DNA of 64,000 bases from Paenibacillus nasutitermitis (GCF_014641075.1 NZ_BMHP01000006.1:214422-278421); one strand, 5' to 3'; shown: positions 42,914-51,661, counted from the first letter of the stretch. Made by a program: numbers and translations. Notes: generated from the letters alone by a model not told the origin.

Positions 42914-43266
42914 GCCGTGCGTACAACGCACTCTGATCTAACCAACCTGGGAAGAGCGTGTACTATGGCACACTTCTTCCGACGCCAGAATAGAGCCAAC
43001 ACCGGACTCTCTGGGGATTATCCGCATCAGGATAGCGCTTTCATCTATCTCGTGCAGCTTCCCCGCAAAGGAGCCCACGCGTATAATTGTCATGCCCGGC
43101 GGAATCCAAGGCACCTCCTGCCTACGGGAGCAAACCGTTTATAATCGAAGCTTACCACCAACTGAGCCCGGTATCCAGAGGTTATACATTCTTTAATCCA
43201 GGATTAACACCGTCCGCCATTTCACGTAAATTCCACTTTATTCCACTTTCTCGCGAGCAGACCATT
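42914..43266 (-). other. Gap with one possible short reading frame
   Basis: This stretch of about 350 bases holds no long gene. On the minus strand 42938-43093 reads as 51 codons from ATG (MTIIRVGSFAGKLHEIDE and so on) with codon use like a real gene. It is open about 20 codons further upstream, without a well-placed ribosome site: an AGGAGG lies 16 bases too far and in front of a TTG in another frame. It may be the remnant of a lost gene or chance. Confidence 0.25.
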
Positions 43267-43301
43267 AAAAAAACCGCCCCTTTAAAAATCAGGGGCGGTT
43301 T
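43267..43301 (-). terminator. Bidirectional terminator after ydjO
   Basis: AACCGCCCC and GGGGCGGTT form a perfect stem flanked by A and T runs on both sides, directly after the ydjO stop. It can work on either strand; only the minus strand has a gene immediately upstream. Confidence 0.85.
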
Positions 43302-43529
43302 TTATATTTGTACACCTTTTTTCAAGGCTTTGAGATCACCGTTTGAATTATTGAGCGCCGGCAGCATCTTCATGCTTTTTACCATAGGGGTATGACAGAC
43401 ATGACAAGTCGGTACATACTCGAAAGCGAAATTATCGCGCATCCAGCTCTTGCAGTCGTCCTTCGGACAGGACCAGATAACTGTATTTTCTTCAGGGATA
43501 TCCTCTAACGGTTTTTTCCTGTTGTACAA
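43302..43529 (-). CDS. ydjO: Cold-inducible YdjO-family protein
   Basis: This small protein has 75 residues and starts with TTG eight bases after AAAGGAGGG. Two Cys pairs, CPKDDCKSW and CHVCHTP, suggest a zinc ribbon. The family (YdjO-like) is cold induced in Bacillus; its molecular role is unknown. It lies just downstream of the cold-shock protein gene, separated by a terminator, which fits a shared cold response. Confidence 0.85.
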   Translation of the reverse strand: MYNRKKPLEDIPEENTVIWSCPKDDCKSWMRDNFAFEYVPTCHVCHTPMVKSMKMLPALNNSNGDLKALKKGVQI

Positions 43530-43550
43530 GATGATTCCCTCCTTTGATAG

Positions 43551-43584
43551 AAAAAAACCACCCTCAACACATGTTAAGGGCAGT
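43551..43584 (-). terminator. Terminator between csp and ydjO
   Basis: On the minus strand CTGCCCTTAAC pairs over 11 positions, several of them G-U, with GTTGAGGGTGG around a four-base loop, followed by seven T. It ends the cold-shock gene transcript before ydjO; partial read-through is possible. Confidence 0.8.
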
Positions 43585-43607
43585 CTTTACCTGCAGCTTG
43601 TTAAAGA

Positions 43608-43808
43608 CTACAGTTTTACAACGTTCTCAGCTTGTGGACCACGGTTGCCTTGAACTACGTTGAACTCAACGCGTTGGCCTTCGTCAAGGGATTTGAAGCC
43701 GTCGCCAACGATTGCACTAAAGTGTACGAATACGTCGTTGCCGCCTTCAACCTCGATAAAACCAAAGCCTTTTTCTGCGTTGAACCATTTAACTGTTCCT
43801 GTTTGCAT
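43608..43808 (-). CDS. csp: CspA-family cold shock protein
   Basis: This is a 66-residue cold-shock domain protein from the ATG at 43808 (GGAGG eight bases upstream); an ORF extending to 43874 is an artefact. RNP1 KGFGFIE and RNP2 DVFVHF are intact, with the typical TGTVKWFN start. It binds single-stranded RNA as a chaperone. The 270-base AT-rich gap upstream (43809-44080) probably holds a long cold-responsive leader; I saw no further gene in it. Confidence 0.97.
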   Translation of the reverse strand: MQTGTVKWFNAEKGFGFIEVEGGNDVFVHFSAIVGDGFKSLDEGQRVEFNVVQGNRGPQAENVVKL

Positions 43809-44080
43809 GGGTAAAACCTCCAAAAATAAATTAACATGTACCTTTTTATTCAGAGAAGCAAATAAAAAATTCACACATTGAAAAAGGAATCATTCTTACA
43901 AATGCCAACCCTTTTCAATAAGTGAATGAAGGTTCTTTGTTTAAGAATATCCTTATAATAGCACAGCTCTTTCTATAAAGCAAATCATTAGACACATTTT
44001 TGTCTAATTTATTTTTGGCTCCTGTTTCACCGGGAAGAAGCATATTTCACTCCCCCCGGTTTTATCCCGGAAGCGTTGAA

Positions 44081-45163
44081 TCATGGGGACTTCTTCCACT
44101 TCCATATCTCCACTCTTCCCAGCTGATAATCAAAGAAATCCTTCTCCTGCTTCAGCCTCTCAAGCTCTCGAACGGGACCGGTTACCACCGCGCCGTAGAC
44201 CTTCACGCCATTCTGCTTCAAATAAGCGAGCCTCACCTTATCCAGGTCAAGCCCGTTGTAGCTTCCGTTATCCGCAAGCCAATCCATATCCGTAAGCATT
44301 TGATCAACCGACTCTTTCAACCCGGCCGGATCGTTCAGCGATGTTAATCCCTTCGTGCCCCCATCGAAATACACCATGTAAGGGCGCAGCGTCAGATGCG
44401 ATACAAAATTCAATTCGCCATTGCTCGAATAGGAAATACGCTGAAGCCCCTTCTCCCGCAGCTCCCCGGAATAAACCGGCATGCGCAGCACCTTGAGGTC
44501 ATATTTGTCCAGAATCTGCCGCAGCTGCTCCGGATCCATTCCCCTGACAGTCGAAAAAGCCAGCTCCGCCACATGACCGCTGTCGATATGAGCCGTCTGA
44601 TTCCATACTGTCGGCTGCGGCGACACCTCCTGCTTGCGCTGCGGATCCCCTGTTGTCAGGTCGGGCGGAACAGCAAACGAGAAGCGGTTGTTGGTATAAA
44701 GGTACTGCTGATCCTCCTTCACCGTGTAACTGACATAGCCGAAAATGTTCTTCCGGGCGGTTACTTCGCCGGTGACGACGTCCCAGTCTCCCACCTGTCT
44801 AAACAGATTCAACGTTGCTTTCTGCGTAAGGAAAGGGCTGACTTTAACCGTGTGCATAAATTTATCCACATTAACCCCTTCCTCGGTCTCCACCAGGGCG
44901 CTGACATACCTTACGAAATGATCATTCCGCTGGTCCATAACAGCCTGTACGATCATCATGTAAACCATATATAGAAACCACACTGCCAGCAGGGAAGCGG
45001 CCACGCTGCGCGCCACCGAGAACCGCGTTCGCCAGATCATCCGTTTAAATTTCTTCTCCTCCCAGGCGGGAGGCCGTTCATCATCCTTCCATCCGGCAAG
45101 CAGATCCACATCTTCCGTTTCCTCACCGCTTATGCGGGCATCCTTGCGATCGTCACTCATCAT
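44081..45163 (-). CDS. Anti-sigma factor of the Sigma_reg_N/Sigma_reg_C type
   Basis: This 360-residue protein has a short cytoplasmic N-terminus, one membrane helix at about residues 53-73 (SVAASLLAVWFLYMVYMM), and a large extracytoplasmic domain that fits the sigma factor regulator C-terminal family (VAELAFSTVRGMDPEQLRQ, VYGAVVTGPVRELERL). It overlaps the upstream ECF sigma gene by 11 bases and is its presumed inhibitor. It lacks the zinc motif seen in the other anti-sigma factor in this window, so the two systems sense differently. Confidence 0.88.
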   Translation of the reverse strand: MMSDDRKDARISGEETEDVDLLAGWKDDERPPAWEEKKFKRMIWRTRFSVARSVAASLLAVWFLYMVYMMIVQAVMDQRNDHFVRYVSALVETEEGVNVDKFMHTVKVSPFLTQKATLNLFRQVGDWDVVTGEVTARKNIFGYVSYTVKEDQQYLYTNNRFSFAVPPDLTTGDPQRKQEVSPQPTVWNQTAHIDSGHVAELAFSTVRGMDPEQLRQILDKYDLKVLRMPVYSGELREKGLQRISYSSNGELNFVSHLTLRPYMVYFDGGTKGLTSLNDPAGLKESVDQMLTDMDWLADNGSYNGLDLDKVRLAYLKQNGVKVYGAVVTGPVRELERLKQEKDFFDYQLGRVEIWKWKKSP

Positions 45164-45677
45164 CGTTCATCCTTTCTTCCGTCCGGGCGAGCAGCTGCCT
45201 GAACTTCTCTCTGCTGCGGTGGAGATTCACCTTCACGCGGCCCAGCGGAATGTCCAGCGTTTCGCCCAGCTCCTCATAAGAAAAACCCTCGATCTCCCGC
45301 AAATATAAAATACTGCGGTAATGCTCGGGCATCATGGCCATCGCCTCCGAAATCGTCCGCCGCTCTTCGCCGATGCTCAGCGCTTCCTCCGGGGTGCGGA
45401 AGCTGCTTACGCCGGTGGACTGACAGGCAACTGCCTGGATCATGGCCGCCTCGCCGCTGCGCTTGCGCAGCCAGTCGATGCATAAATGCCGGGCTACTTT
45501 ATACAGCCAGGCTCTTGCATATTTCATGTCCCGGGCACGGAGGGAGAGCATCGCGCGATAAAAGGTTTCCTGCAGCAGCTCTTCCGCCGTTTCCTTCGAC
45601 CCGCACATCCGGTACAAATACAGGTACAGTGGAGGCTGAAATTGCCAGAACAGCTCCGTGAACGAATCCTTCCCCAC
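45153..45677 (-). CDS. ECF-type RNA polymerase sigma factor
   Basis: This 174-residue ECF factor has region 2 at FYRAMLSLRARDMKYARAWLYKVARHLCIDWLR and region 4 at MPEHYRSILYLREIEGFSYEELGETLDIPLGRVKVNLHRS. It is coupled to the downstream anti-sigma gene. It resembles SigM/SigW-type factors of the cell-envelope stress group, but the exact regulon cannot be read here. Confidence 0.93.
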   Translation of the reverse strand: MGKDSFTELFWQFQPPLYLYLYRMCGSKETAEELLQETFYRAMLSLRARDMKYARAWLYKVARHLCIDWLRKRSGEAAMIQAVACQSTGVSSFRTPEEALSIGEERRTISEAMAMMPEHYRSILYLREIEGFSYEELGETLDIPLGRVKVNLHRSREKFRQLLARTEERMNDDE

Positions 45678-45741
45678 GTTTATCCCCCTCTCCGCCTGTT
45701 ATAACGTTTGAATGATGATTATGTTACAGGGTGCTGACAGT

Positions 45742-45792
45742 AAAAAAACAAAATAAAAACACCCGCACAACCCTGGCAGGCTTGTGCGGGTG
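45742..45792 (-). terminator. Terminator downstream of the ohrR region
   Basis: CACCCGCACAA and TTGTGCGGGTG form a perfect 11-base-pair stem. On the minus strand it is followed by TTTTTATTTTGTTTTTTT. It ends transcripts coming from ohrR and the small reading frame at 45831. Confidence 0.85.
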
Positions 45793-45830
45793 CCTTGACA
45801 CCCAAATTTTATGGTTGAAACTTGCCGTTG

Positions 45831-45896
45831 TTATTCCGCCTTATCGATAGCAGCCGGAAGTCCCTCTGTCGGCGCCTGGTCTCCAACTTGCAGCAT
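45831..45896 (-). pseudogene. Peroxiredoxin-like N-terminal stub
   Basis: A 21-codon frame from ATG, behind GGAGGGG, reads MLQVGDQAPTEGLPA and stops after six more codons, directly before a terminator. The start resembles AhpC/Bcp-type peroxiredoxins (VGDxAPxFxLPA), but the catalytic Cys region is missing. Lying just downstream of the peroxide regulator OhrR, it looks like the leftover of a deleted peroxidase gene, although a translated short peptide is possible. Confidence 0.45.
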
Positions 45897-45968
45897 TGGC
45901 AGCCCCTCCGAAGAATTGATGGGATTGATAAGAACACTTTCTTTGGCTTATTCGCTCCATAAGGGCGG

Positions 45969-46424
45969 TCAGCGTGCCGGATCCGCCGCGCTGATTTGCT
46001 TCATCAGCTTCTTGATCTGCTTGTTCAAGCCCGTGATCTCCTCGGCCGGCAGACTGCTGGAAGCAAATAGCGTTTGAGGAATACAGACGGCCCGCTCCTT
46101 AAGAGCAAGACCACCGTCTGTAATCCGCACGACAACGATACGCTCATCCTGTGTCGATCGCTTGCGCTCCACCAGCTTGGCGCTCTCCATACGCTTGAGC
46201 ATAGGGGTCAATGTGCCGGAATCCAGGTCAAGCGTTTCACTGAGCTCCTTCACCGTACTTTGGTGTCGCTCCCAAAGCACGAGCAGAACCAGATATTGCG
46301 GATACGTAAGCCCAAGCTCATCGAGCAGCGGCCGGTACATCCGGGAAATCGCCCTGGATGCGGCATATAAAGAAAAACATAATTGGTTATCCAGCTTTAA
46401 ATATTCATCTTCCATCTGACTCAT
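45969..46424 (-). CDS. ohrR: OhrR-type MarR organic-peroxide regulator
   Basis: This protein has 151 residues from the ATG at 46424 (a longer frame to 46514 is unlikely). It begins MEDEYLKLDNQLCFSLYAASR at residue 4, with the reactive Cys16 of OhrR. It then has the winged helix (TVKELSETLDLDSGTLTPMLKRME) and the OhrR-typical RKRSTQDERIV. Peroxide oxidation of Cys16 releases it from DNA. A second Cys at 114 (AVCIPQTLF) is uncommon in Bacillus forms. It is preceded by an OhrR-box-like operator, implying autoregulation. No ohrA gene is adjacent in this window. Confidence 0.9.
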   Translation of the reverse strand: MSQMEDEYLKLDNQLCFSLYAASRAISRMYRPLLDELGLTYPQYLVLLVLWERHQSTVKELSETLDLDSGTLTPMLKRMESAKLVERKRSTQDERIVVVRITDGGLALKERAVCIPQTLFASSSLPAEEITGLNKQIKKLMKQISAADPAR

Positions 46425-46448
46425 TGTTATTCTTACCCTCTCTGATGT

Positions 46449-46477
46449 CAAATTAATTTGTGTACAATTAAATTTGA
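46449..46477. promoter_or_regulatory. OhrR-box-like operator
   Basis: CAAATTAATTTG (46449-46460), a perfect palindrome, is followed by TACAATTAAATTTGA (46463-46477), which closely matches the Bacillus OhrR operator TACAATTAAATTGTA. It lies 25-53 bases upstream of the ohrR start. Confidence 0.65.
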
Positions 46478-46564
46478 TGAACCAATCATAGCTCAAACAA
46501 GGCCGGGGTGTCAATGTTAGACACGCCCGCCCCCATTTGAAGATAATAGCTCTGAATCAATCCA

Positions 46565-47383
46565 TCATCTGCCTCCGGCCCTGAACTCCTCCGGCGTTAC
46601 GCCAACGACTTTCAGGAAAGCCCGGTAAAACTGGCTGGTGCTGGAGAAGCCCACATTCAGGCTCACCTCCGTAACGGTCTTCCCCCTGTGGAGCAGCTGC
46701 TTCTTAGCATCCTCCATCCGCAGTCCCAGCACATATTGATAGGGGGTCATATACGTAAAAGCTTTGAACGAGCGTATAAAATGAAAGCGGCTCTGCAGCG
46801 CAATCGCAGACAGGGTATCGATGCTGATCCGCTGGGTGTAATTCGCATGGATATAATCCAGCACTCTGGCCAAATGATGCTCCGGGGCTTCTTGGTCCCC
46901 CGATGCCCGGAGGACCGCCAGCTCCTTGCCGGAAAGCGTATGGCTGCCCCTCAAGCTGTAGTACAGGAAGGAAAGTATGCGCGCTTCCGTCTCATCCACG
47001 GCAAGCGGATCAGCCGGGTCGCTCCGGAACAATTCGGACGCCCATTGCTGAAACTGCTTCGTGATCATTTGGGGGTCAAATTTCTGCTGCAGGGCAAATT
47101 CAATATTTTGTCCGCGAAAGAAATCGCCCGGACGGTTATTGCGTATCTGAATAATAATGACCCCGGAATTCCCCCCGATTTGGAAGCTGTGCTGCTGGGC
47201 CGAATATTGCAGCAGACCGTGACCATCCGTCAGGCCGTAATCCTTGTTCTCCTGCGTCAGAAAGCAGGTCCCCTTGATCGGAATCGTGATTTGCAGCCGG
47301 TCCTCATGGGCATGTGGCAGATTGAAAAAATCCTCTTCTATCCGCCACAGCTCAAGCTGCGGCGTCTCGATAATCATTTTCAT
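46565..47383 (-). CDS. AraC-family transcriptional regulator
   Basis: This 272-residue regulator has a cupin-like sensing domain at about 1-100 (PHAHEDRLQITIPIKG, metal-like His residues) and the AraC double helix-turn-helix at about 170-270 (RISIDTLSAIALQSRFHFIRSFKAF, TVTEVSLNVGFSSTSQFYRAF). The ATG at 47383 touches GAGGG; the second Met, two codons later, is better spaced. It diverges from the efflux gene at 47501 and probably controls it through sites in the shared 117-base region. Confidence 0.9.
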   Translation of the reverse strand: MKMIIETPQLELWRIEEDFFNLPHAHEDRLQITIPIKGTCFLTQENKDYGLTDGHGLLQYSAQQHSFQIGGNSGVIIIQIRNNRPGDFFRGQNIEFALQQKFDPQMITKQFQQWASELFRSDPADPLAVDETEARILSFLYYSLRGSHTLSGKELAVLRASGDQEAPEHHLARVLDYIHANYTQRISIDTLSAIALQSRFHFIRSFKAFTYMTPYQYVLGLRMEDAKKQLLHRGKTVTEVSLNVGFSSTSQFYRAFLKVVGVTPEEFRAGGR

Positions 47384-47407
47384 CCCTCTTCACCTGATGC
47401 CTATTAT

Positions 47408-47420
47408 AGCAATTATTGCT
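47408..47420. promoter_or_regulatory. AGCAATTATTGCT palindrome in shared promoter region
   Basis: A perfect 13-base palindrome (AGCAAT T ATTGCT), flanked by CTAT and CTATAG, lies between the AraC regulator and the Fsr-type pump. It is a candidate operator for either. Confidence 0.4.
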
Positions 47421-47500
47421 CCTATAGAAAGCATTTTTCACAACGACGGCGCCCTTTTCCCTCCGGTAATATTAGGACAAAGCATAAGGGGTGATGAAGC

Positions 47501-48730
47501 ATGTCTCAAGCCAGTATCCAAACAGCGGCACCAGCTCCCAAACCAAATACCCGTTCAGCGTTCTATATCCTGCTCGGCGTTAGCCTGGCCCATCTGCTCA
47601 ATGATGCCATGCAGTCCGTTGTATCGGCCGTGTTCCCTCTGTTCCAGCAATCGATGCATTTGAGCTTCGCACAAATTGGCTGGGTGGCATTCACGTTAAG
47701 CATTACGGCATCGATTTTGCAGCCTTTGATCGGTTATTATACAGATAAGAAACCGATTCCTGCCCTGCTTCCGGCCGGGATGGTATTTACGCTGCTCGGC
47801 ATGGTCGGGCTGGCCTTCTCTACAGAGCTGTGGATGCTGCTGACTTCCGCCACGCTGATCGGAATCGGCTCGTCAGTCCTGCATCCCGAATCCTCCAGAG
47901 TCGCCCATATGGCGGCTGGCCAAGGCAAAGGGCTTGCCCAGTCAGTCTTCCAGGTCGGGGGCAATACCGGCCAGGCGCTGGCTCCCCTGATGGTGGCATT
48001 TGTCATTACACCCCTGGGACAACCAGGCTTCTTGTGGTTCACAGGGCTCGCCGCTTCCGGCATCCTGGTGCAGCTTGCCATCAGCAGATGGTATAGCCGG
48101 CAGACCCGGGCCATTAAAGCAGCGCCTCCAAAAGCACTTGACGCAAACTCGCCGCAGCTTGCCAGAGGAGCCGTTGTATTTGCCATCAGCATTCTCATTC
48201 TGCTGCTTTTCTCCAAGTTCGTATATATTGCCAGCATGACCGGCTATTATGCTTTTTATTTCATGGACCAGTACCAACTGCCGCTGGAGCGCGCCCAGAT
48301 ATGCCTATTCGCCCTGCAGTTCGCAGGCATGATCGGCACACTGTTCGGCGGCCCACTGGCCGACCGCTTCGGCAGACAGCGGATGATCTGGTTCTCCATT
48401 GTCGGGACAGCGCCGTTCTCGATGCTGCTTCCTTATGCCGATGCGTTCTGGTCCGTGGTGCTCTGCCTGTTCATTGGCGTCATTCTCATGTCCGGCTTTT
48501 CCGTCATTATCGTCTATGCGCAGGAACTGCTGCCGGGGAAGGTAGGGACGGTATCGGGCTTGTTCTTCGGCCTCGCCTTCGGACTCGGGGGAATCGGCTC
48601 CATCGTGCTCGGCTGGCTGATGGATGTGACCAGCGTATCGCTTGTCATTCATCTATGCGCTTACTTGCCTTTGCTCGGGATATGTGCCTTCTTCCTGCCT
48701 AAAGACCGGCGGGCCAGGCAAGTTACTTGA
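47501..48730 (+). CDS. MFS efflux transporter, fosmidomycin-resistance (Fsr) type
   Basis: This 409-residue protein has 12 membrane helices. The first helix has SLAHLLNDAMQSVVSAVFP, typical of Fsr proteins, with YTDKKP after helix 2 and DRFGRQRM after helix 8. Fsr exporters expel fosmidomycin and related compounds with proton exchange; the real substrate here is unknown. AAGGGGTG precedes the start. The YlmA-like ABC ATPase gene follows 36 bases later and may be co-transcribed. Confidence 0.9.
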   Translation: MSQASIQTAAPAPKPNTRSAFYILLGVSLAHLLNDAMQSVVSAVFPLFQQSMHLSFAQIGWVAFTLSITASILQPLIGYYTDKKPIPALLPAGMVFTLLGMVGLAFSTELWMLLTSATLIGIGSSVLHPESSRVAHMAAGQGKGLAQSVFQVGGNTGQALAPLMVAFVITPLGQPGFLWFTGLAASGILVQLAISRWYSRQTRAIKAAPPKALDANSPQLARGAVVFAISILILLLFSKFVYIASMTGYYAFYFMDQYQLPLERAQICLFALQFAGMIGTLFGGPLADRFGRQRMIWFSIVGTAPFSMLLPYADAFWSVVLCLFIGVILMSGFSVIIVYAQELLPGKVGTVSGLFFGLAFGLGGIGSIVLGWLMDVTSVSLVIHLCAYLPLLGICAFFLPKDRRARQVT

Positions 48731-48766
48731 AACTTTGCGCGTTACACAAGGGGAGGAAGGTATTAT

Positions 48767-49552
48767 ATGGAAACGGTGATTGATATGCAAGGGGTAAGCT
48801 GGAAAAGAGAGGATCGTTTCCTCCTGAACGAGGTCAACTGGACCGTTCTGCCCCGCCAGCACTGGGCCCTGCTCGGCTTGAACGGTTCCGGCAAAACCAC
48901 GCTGCTCAACATGATTAACGGCTATCTCTGGCCGACAAAAGGACGCATCCAGGTGCTTGGCCGCACACTCGGGGACACTGATGTCCGCCATCTGCGGCAA
49001 GCTATCGGATGGGTCAGTTCCTCTCTGCAGGACAAGCTGTACGGCTCCGATACAGGCGAGCGTATCGTCCTGAGCGGCAAATTTGCTACGATCGGGCTGT
49101 ATGATAAACCCTCCAGGGAAGAGGTCAGCTATGCCTATAGCTGTATGGAGGCGCTGCAGTGCACAAAGCTGTGGAGCCGTGAATACCGCACGTGTTCCCA
49201 GGGCGAGAAGCAGAAGCTGCTGATCGCCCGTGCCCTGATGGCCAATCCGCAGCTGCTCATTCTGGACGAGCCCTGCAACGGCCTGGATCTGTTTTCGCGC
49301 GAGAGCCTGCTTTCAGCTATCTCCGCCCTGGCATCACGCGCCGATACGCCGACTTTAATCTACGTCACTCACCATACCGAAGAGATTCTGCCTTTATTCA
49401 GCCATATCCTGCTGCTGCGGCGCGGGCAGGTTGTCCAGGCCAGGGAGAGGGAGTCCATTATGAATGCGGAGGTGCTCAGCGACTTCTTCGAGAACTGTGT
49501 CGCAGTGGAGAACCATGCCGGGCGGATTTATCTCCGCCCTTACCCGCAATAA
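48767..49552 (+). CDS. YlmA-like ABC transporter ATP-binding protein
   Basis: This 261-residue single ATPase has Walker A GLNGSGKTT, the unusual signature TCSQGEKQKLLIARAL (Cys-Ser-Gln-Gly in place of LSGGQ), Walker B LLILDEP and the switch His in VTHHTEE. No permease gene is adjacent, which is usual for YlmA-type proteins of Bacillota, whose role is not established. AAGGGGAGGAAGG lies upstream of the ATG. Confidence 0.88.
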   Translation: METVIDMQGVSWKREDRFLLNEVNWTVLPRQHWALLGLNGSGKTTLLNMINGYLWPTKGRIQVLGRTLGDTDVRHLRQAIGWVSSSLQDKLYGSDTGERIVLSGKFATIGLYDKPSREEVSYAYSCMEALQCTKLWSREYRTCSQGEKQKLLIARALMANPQLLILDEPCNGLDLFSRESLLSAISALASRADTPTLIYVTHHTEEILPLFSHILLLRRGQVVQARERESIMNAEVLSDFFENCVAVENHAGRIYLRPYPQ

Positions 49553-49614
49553 TCTTGAGAGGACTGCCGCCCCGTTATACGCCATCTTAGTGCCCATAAC
49601 CGTCCGTCCTTCCT

Positions 49615-50094
49615 TTAGCCCGGAGGCTCGGCGTTGTTGAACAAAGTGATTCCGAGCGCCAATTGATTCCATAGCAGCTCCTTTACTTTATCCGTCTGAT
49701 AATCCTTGCATTTGACCATGACAAAAACATCGATCCGATTGTCGTTTAAGGTTTGCCTTTTATTCTTCCGGGTTTTGCGGGTATGCCAGCGGTCCACTGC
49801 ATACCCCATAAGCAGGCCGAACACCAGACCGATCAGCGCCCACAGGATAGGTCCCCATTTCAGCACAAAACCATAAATCCCTCCCAGCAGCATAAAGACG
49901 GTCCCCAGAATAGCGGAGAGATCCACAAAGCTCTTTCCGTCTGCGAAATGAATGGTATCCAGGGTTTGAGGCATATCCACTCTTTTGTCCAGAGGAAGAA
50001 TCAGGATAGACTGTTTGGAGATGCCCAGCTGCTGCATTTCGGCGACCGCAAGCTCAAGCCGTCCGGAATGTTCAAATGAGGCAATCACATACAT
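49615..50094 (-). CDS. Uncharacterised membrane protein with two helices
   Basis: I do not recognise this 159-residue protein. It begins with a beta-alpha-beta segment (MYVIASFEHSGRLELAVAEM), has two hydrophobic helices at about 58-82 and 84-103 with a short turn (GFVLKWGPILWALIGL), a basic loop (RKTRKNKR) and a second small soluble domain (DVFVMVKCKDYQTDKVKEL). The two soluble parts look like ferredoxin-like or ACT-like folds on either side of a membrane hairpin. It is convergent with the ABC ATPase gene, and no conserved partner is visible. Confidence 0.8.
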   Translation of the reverse strand: MYVIASFEHSGRLELAVAEMQQLGISKQSILILPLDKRVDMPQTLDTIHFADGKSFVDLSAILGTVFMLLGGIYGFVLKWGPILWALIGLVFGLLMGYAVDRWHTRKTRKNKRQTLNDNRIDVFVMVKCKDYQTDKVKELLWNQLALGITLFNNAEPPG

Positions 50095-50154
50095 ACCCTA
50101 TCCACTCCATTCCTTTGGGATACTGATCGAAAGCAATCCGGTGCATTCTGTTAT

Positions 50155-50931
50155 CTATAGCGGCATGTCATAGCCTGCATGCTGATATTCCTGTTTGAAA
50201 TAAGCGGCCTGTTCCTTTTTGAACAAGCGGTTATATTCCACGGTATTCACATAGGCATCATAGGCGACAAAGATATAAATGGATGGAATATTCAGAAACC
50301 AATGGAGGTTTAAATCCGCTTTGGCTTCGGCAAAATGGAGCTCCATCGTTTCATGGATTGCCGGAAGCACATGGGAGAAATGGATGATGACCGCAAACCA
50401 GACAATGAAAATAACGGCTGAGGGCAGACGGCTGAGATAGAGATGACCCAAGCCCGGGGCAAGAAAGGACCACAGAATCGCCATCAACGGATTTCTTTTT
50501 CCCAAATTGTTTCTTTCCAGAATAGAAAGATTGTCCGATCGGACAGTAAAACCATCTGCGCAGCTCAGCATATAATCATGATTGAGTTGTACCGCCTTCT
50601 TGTAACCGTCCCATATGGAAAAAAGATAGGCCGTTATATAGAACAGAAACCATCTCTTGTCCGCCGATTGAATCGCACGCTCAAATTGACCGGTCATGGA
50701 ATAATAGATCGCGCTGTTGATCCCTGCCTTATAATTTACGGCAAATTCCCACATGATCAATATGAAAGCAATCATATATCTGTTCATCATCATATGCCCG
50801 AGTCCCGGAAACGCAGCGGACCACCAGGCGACAACCCATGGATTCCGGAAATGCATATAATTGATGGTATAAGCGCTGATATAGGCGGAGACATAACGCT
50901 CGGATGGTTTTGTCTGATGGCTTGAGGGCAT
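50155..50931 (-). CDS. Uncharacterised membrane protein with two GLGH repeats
   Basis: This 258-residue protein has about five hydrophobic segments. Two repeats, WWSAAFPGLGHMMMNRY and LWSFLAPGLGHLYLSRL, each start a helical pair and resemble TM2-type bacterial proteins. Between them is a soluble loop (SVRSD-like, FTVRSDNLSILERNN). The C-terminal region ends TVEYNRLFKKEQAAYF. I assign no function. The ATG at 50931 follows CAGGAG. Confidence 0.8.
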   Translation of the reverse strand: MPSSHQTKPSERYVSAYISAYTINYMHFRNPWVVAWWSAAFPGLGHMMMNRYMIAFILIMWEFAVNYKAGINSAIYYSMTGQFERAIQSADKRWFLFYITAYLFSIWDGYKKAVQLNHDYMLSCADGFTVRSDNLSILERNNLGKRNPLMAILWSFLAPGLGHLYLSRLPSAVIFIVWFAVIIHFSHVLPAIHETMELHFAEAKADLNLHWFLNIPSIYIFVAYDAYVNTVEYNRLFKKEQAAYFKQEYQHAGYDMPL

Positions 50932-51069
50932 GCGCAGGTCGACTCCTGTTGGTGTAGATCGAATAGCGTTATCTTTACCACGGGACTGTGAATATATCCC
51001 TTTCCACCCATAAAAACATGTACCGTGATTCTGTTAAGCAGCCCCTTGCGGGAAGGAAAGGGAAAGCAG

Positions 51070-51109
51070 CATCAAAGAAGAGGCCGCGACTCCCGTCATG
51101 GCCTCTTCT
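51070..51109 (-). terminator. Hairpin after the small acidic protein gene
   Basis: AGAAGAGGCC pairs with GGCCTCTTCT across a 14-base loop; the T tract after it on the minus strand is weak. It lies 20 bases after the stop of the gene at 51129. Confidence 0.5.
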
Positions 51110-51128
51110 CATCTTCCAACTTATGGTA

Positions 51129-51425
51129 TTATTCGGGAAGCGCTTCTTCCTCCGGATGATTGCCGACGCCATTGAGCAGGTCCGTGCCGTGGAATTCCTC
51201 CTGCGGGGCAGCCGGGTCTACCGGACTATCGTCGATTTTCGCCTCCGCCTCGTCTACCCTGTCTTCGTCCGCTTTGAGGACCGCATCATACGGATATACC
51301 TCAAGCAATTCATCCGCGGCGCCTTGGATCACATTCTCAGGCACCTCGTCCGTAAACAAACCGGCGTCTTTATCAATATCACGCTGCGTGACCAGATCTT
51401 TATCTTCATTCGCATTCTTGTCCAT
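51129..51425 (-). CDS. Small acidic protein of unknown function
   Basis: This protein has 98 residues from the ATG at 51425, fixed by AAGGAGG eight bases upstream; a longer frame to 51569 has no site. It is strongly acidic, with no membrane helix and few aromatic residues. It contains phrases such as DKDAGLFTDEVPENVIQGAAD and EEFHGTDLLNGVGNHPEEE. The composition suggests an intrinsically disordered cytoplasmic protein. I do not recognise the family. Confidence 0.75.
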   Translation of the reverse strand: MDKNANEDKDLVTQRDIDKDAGLFTDEVPENVIQGAADELLEVYPYDAVLKADEDRVDEAEAKIDDSPVDPAAPQEEFHGTDLLNGVGNHPEEEALPE

Positions 51426-51661
51426 GAGAGTTTCCTCCTTAACAGGTATAAGCGATCGAGTATATATTACCCCGTTCCTCCTGTTTCGAACGCCTGCGGG
51501 CAATTTCTCTTGGACGGACGTCATCCAGCACTCGCAAGCGGCTTTACCGGACCGGCCCCAGACTCGCATCTTGATGCGTTATATTATAAAATCAACCCAT
51601 CACCTGATATTTAATTTCAGGCGGATCCATCTTGTCATTGCAGAATCGGAGGTAAACGACC

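Noticed and set aside
46688..47494. Plus-strand frame of 268 codons opposite the AraC gene
   Set aside because: It has no recognisable domain, while the opposite strand has a complete AraC regulator.
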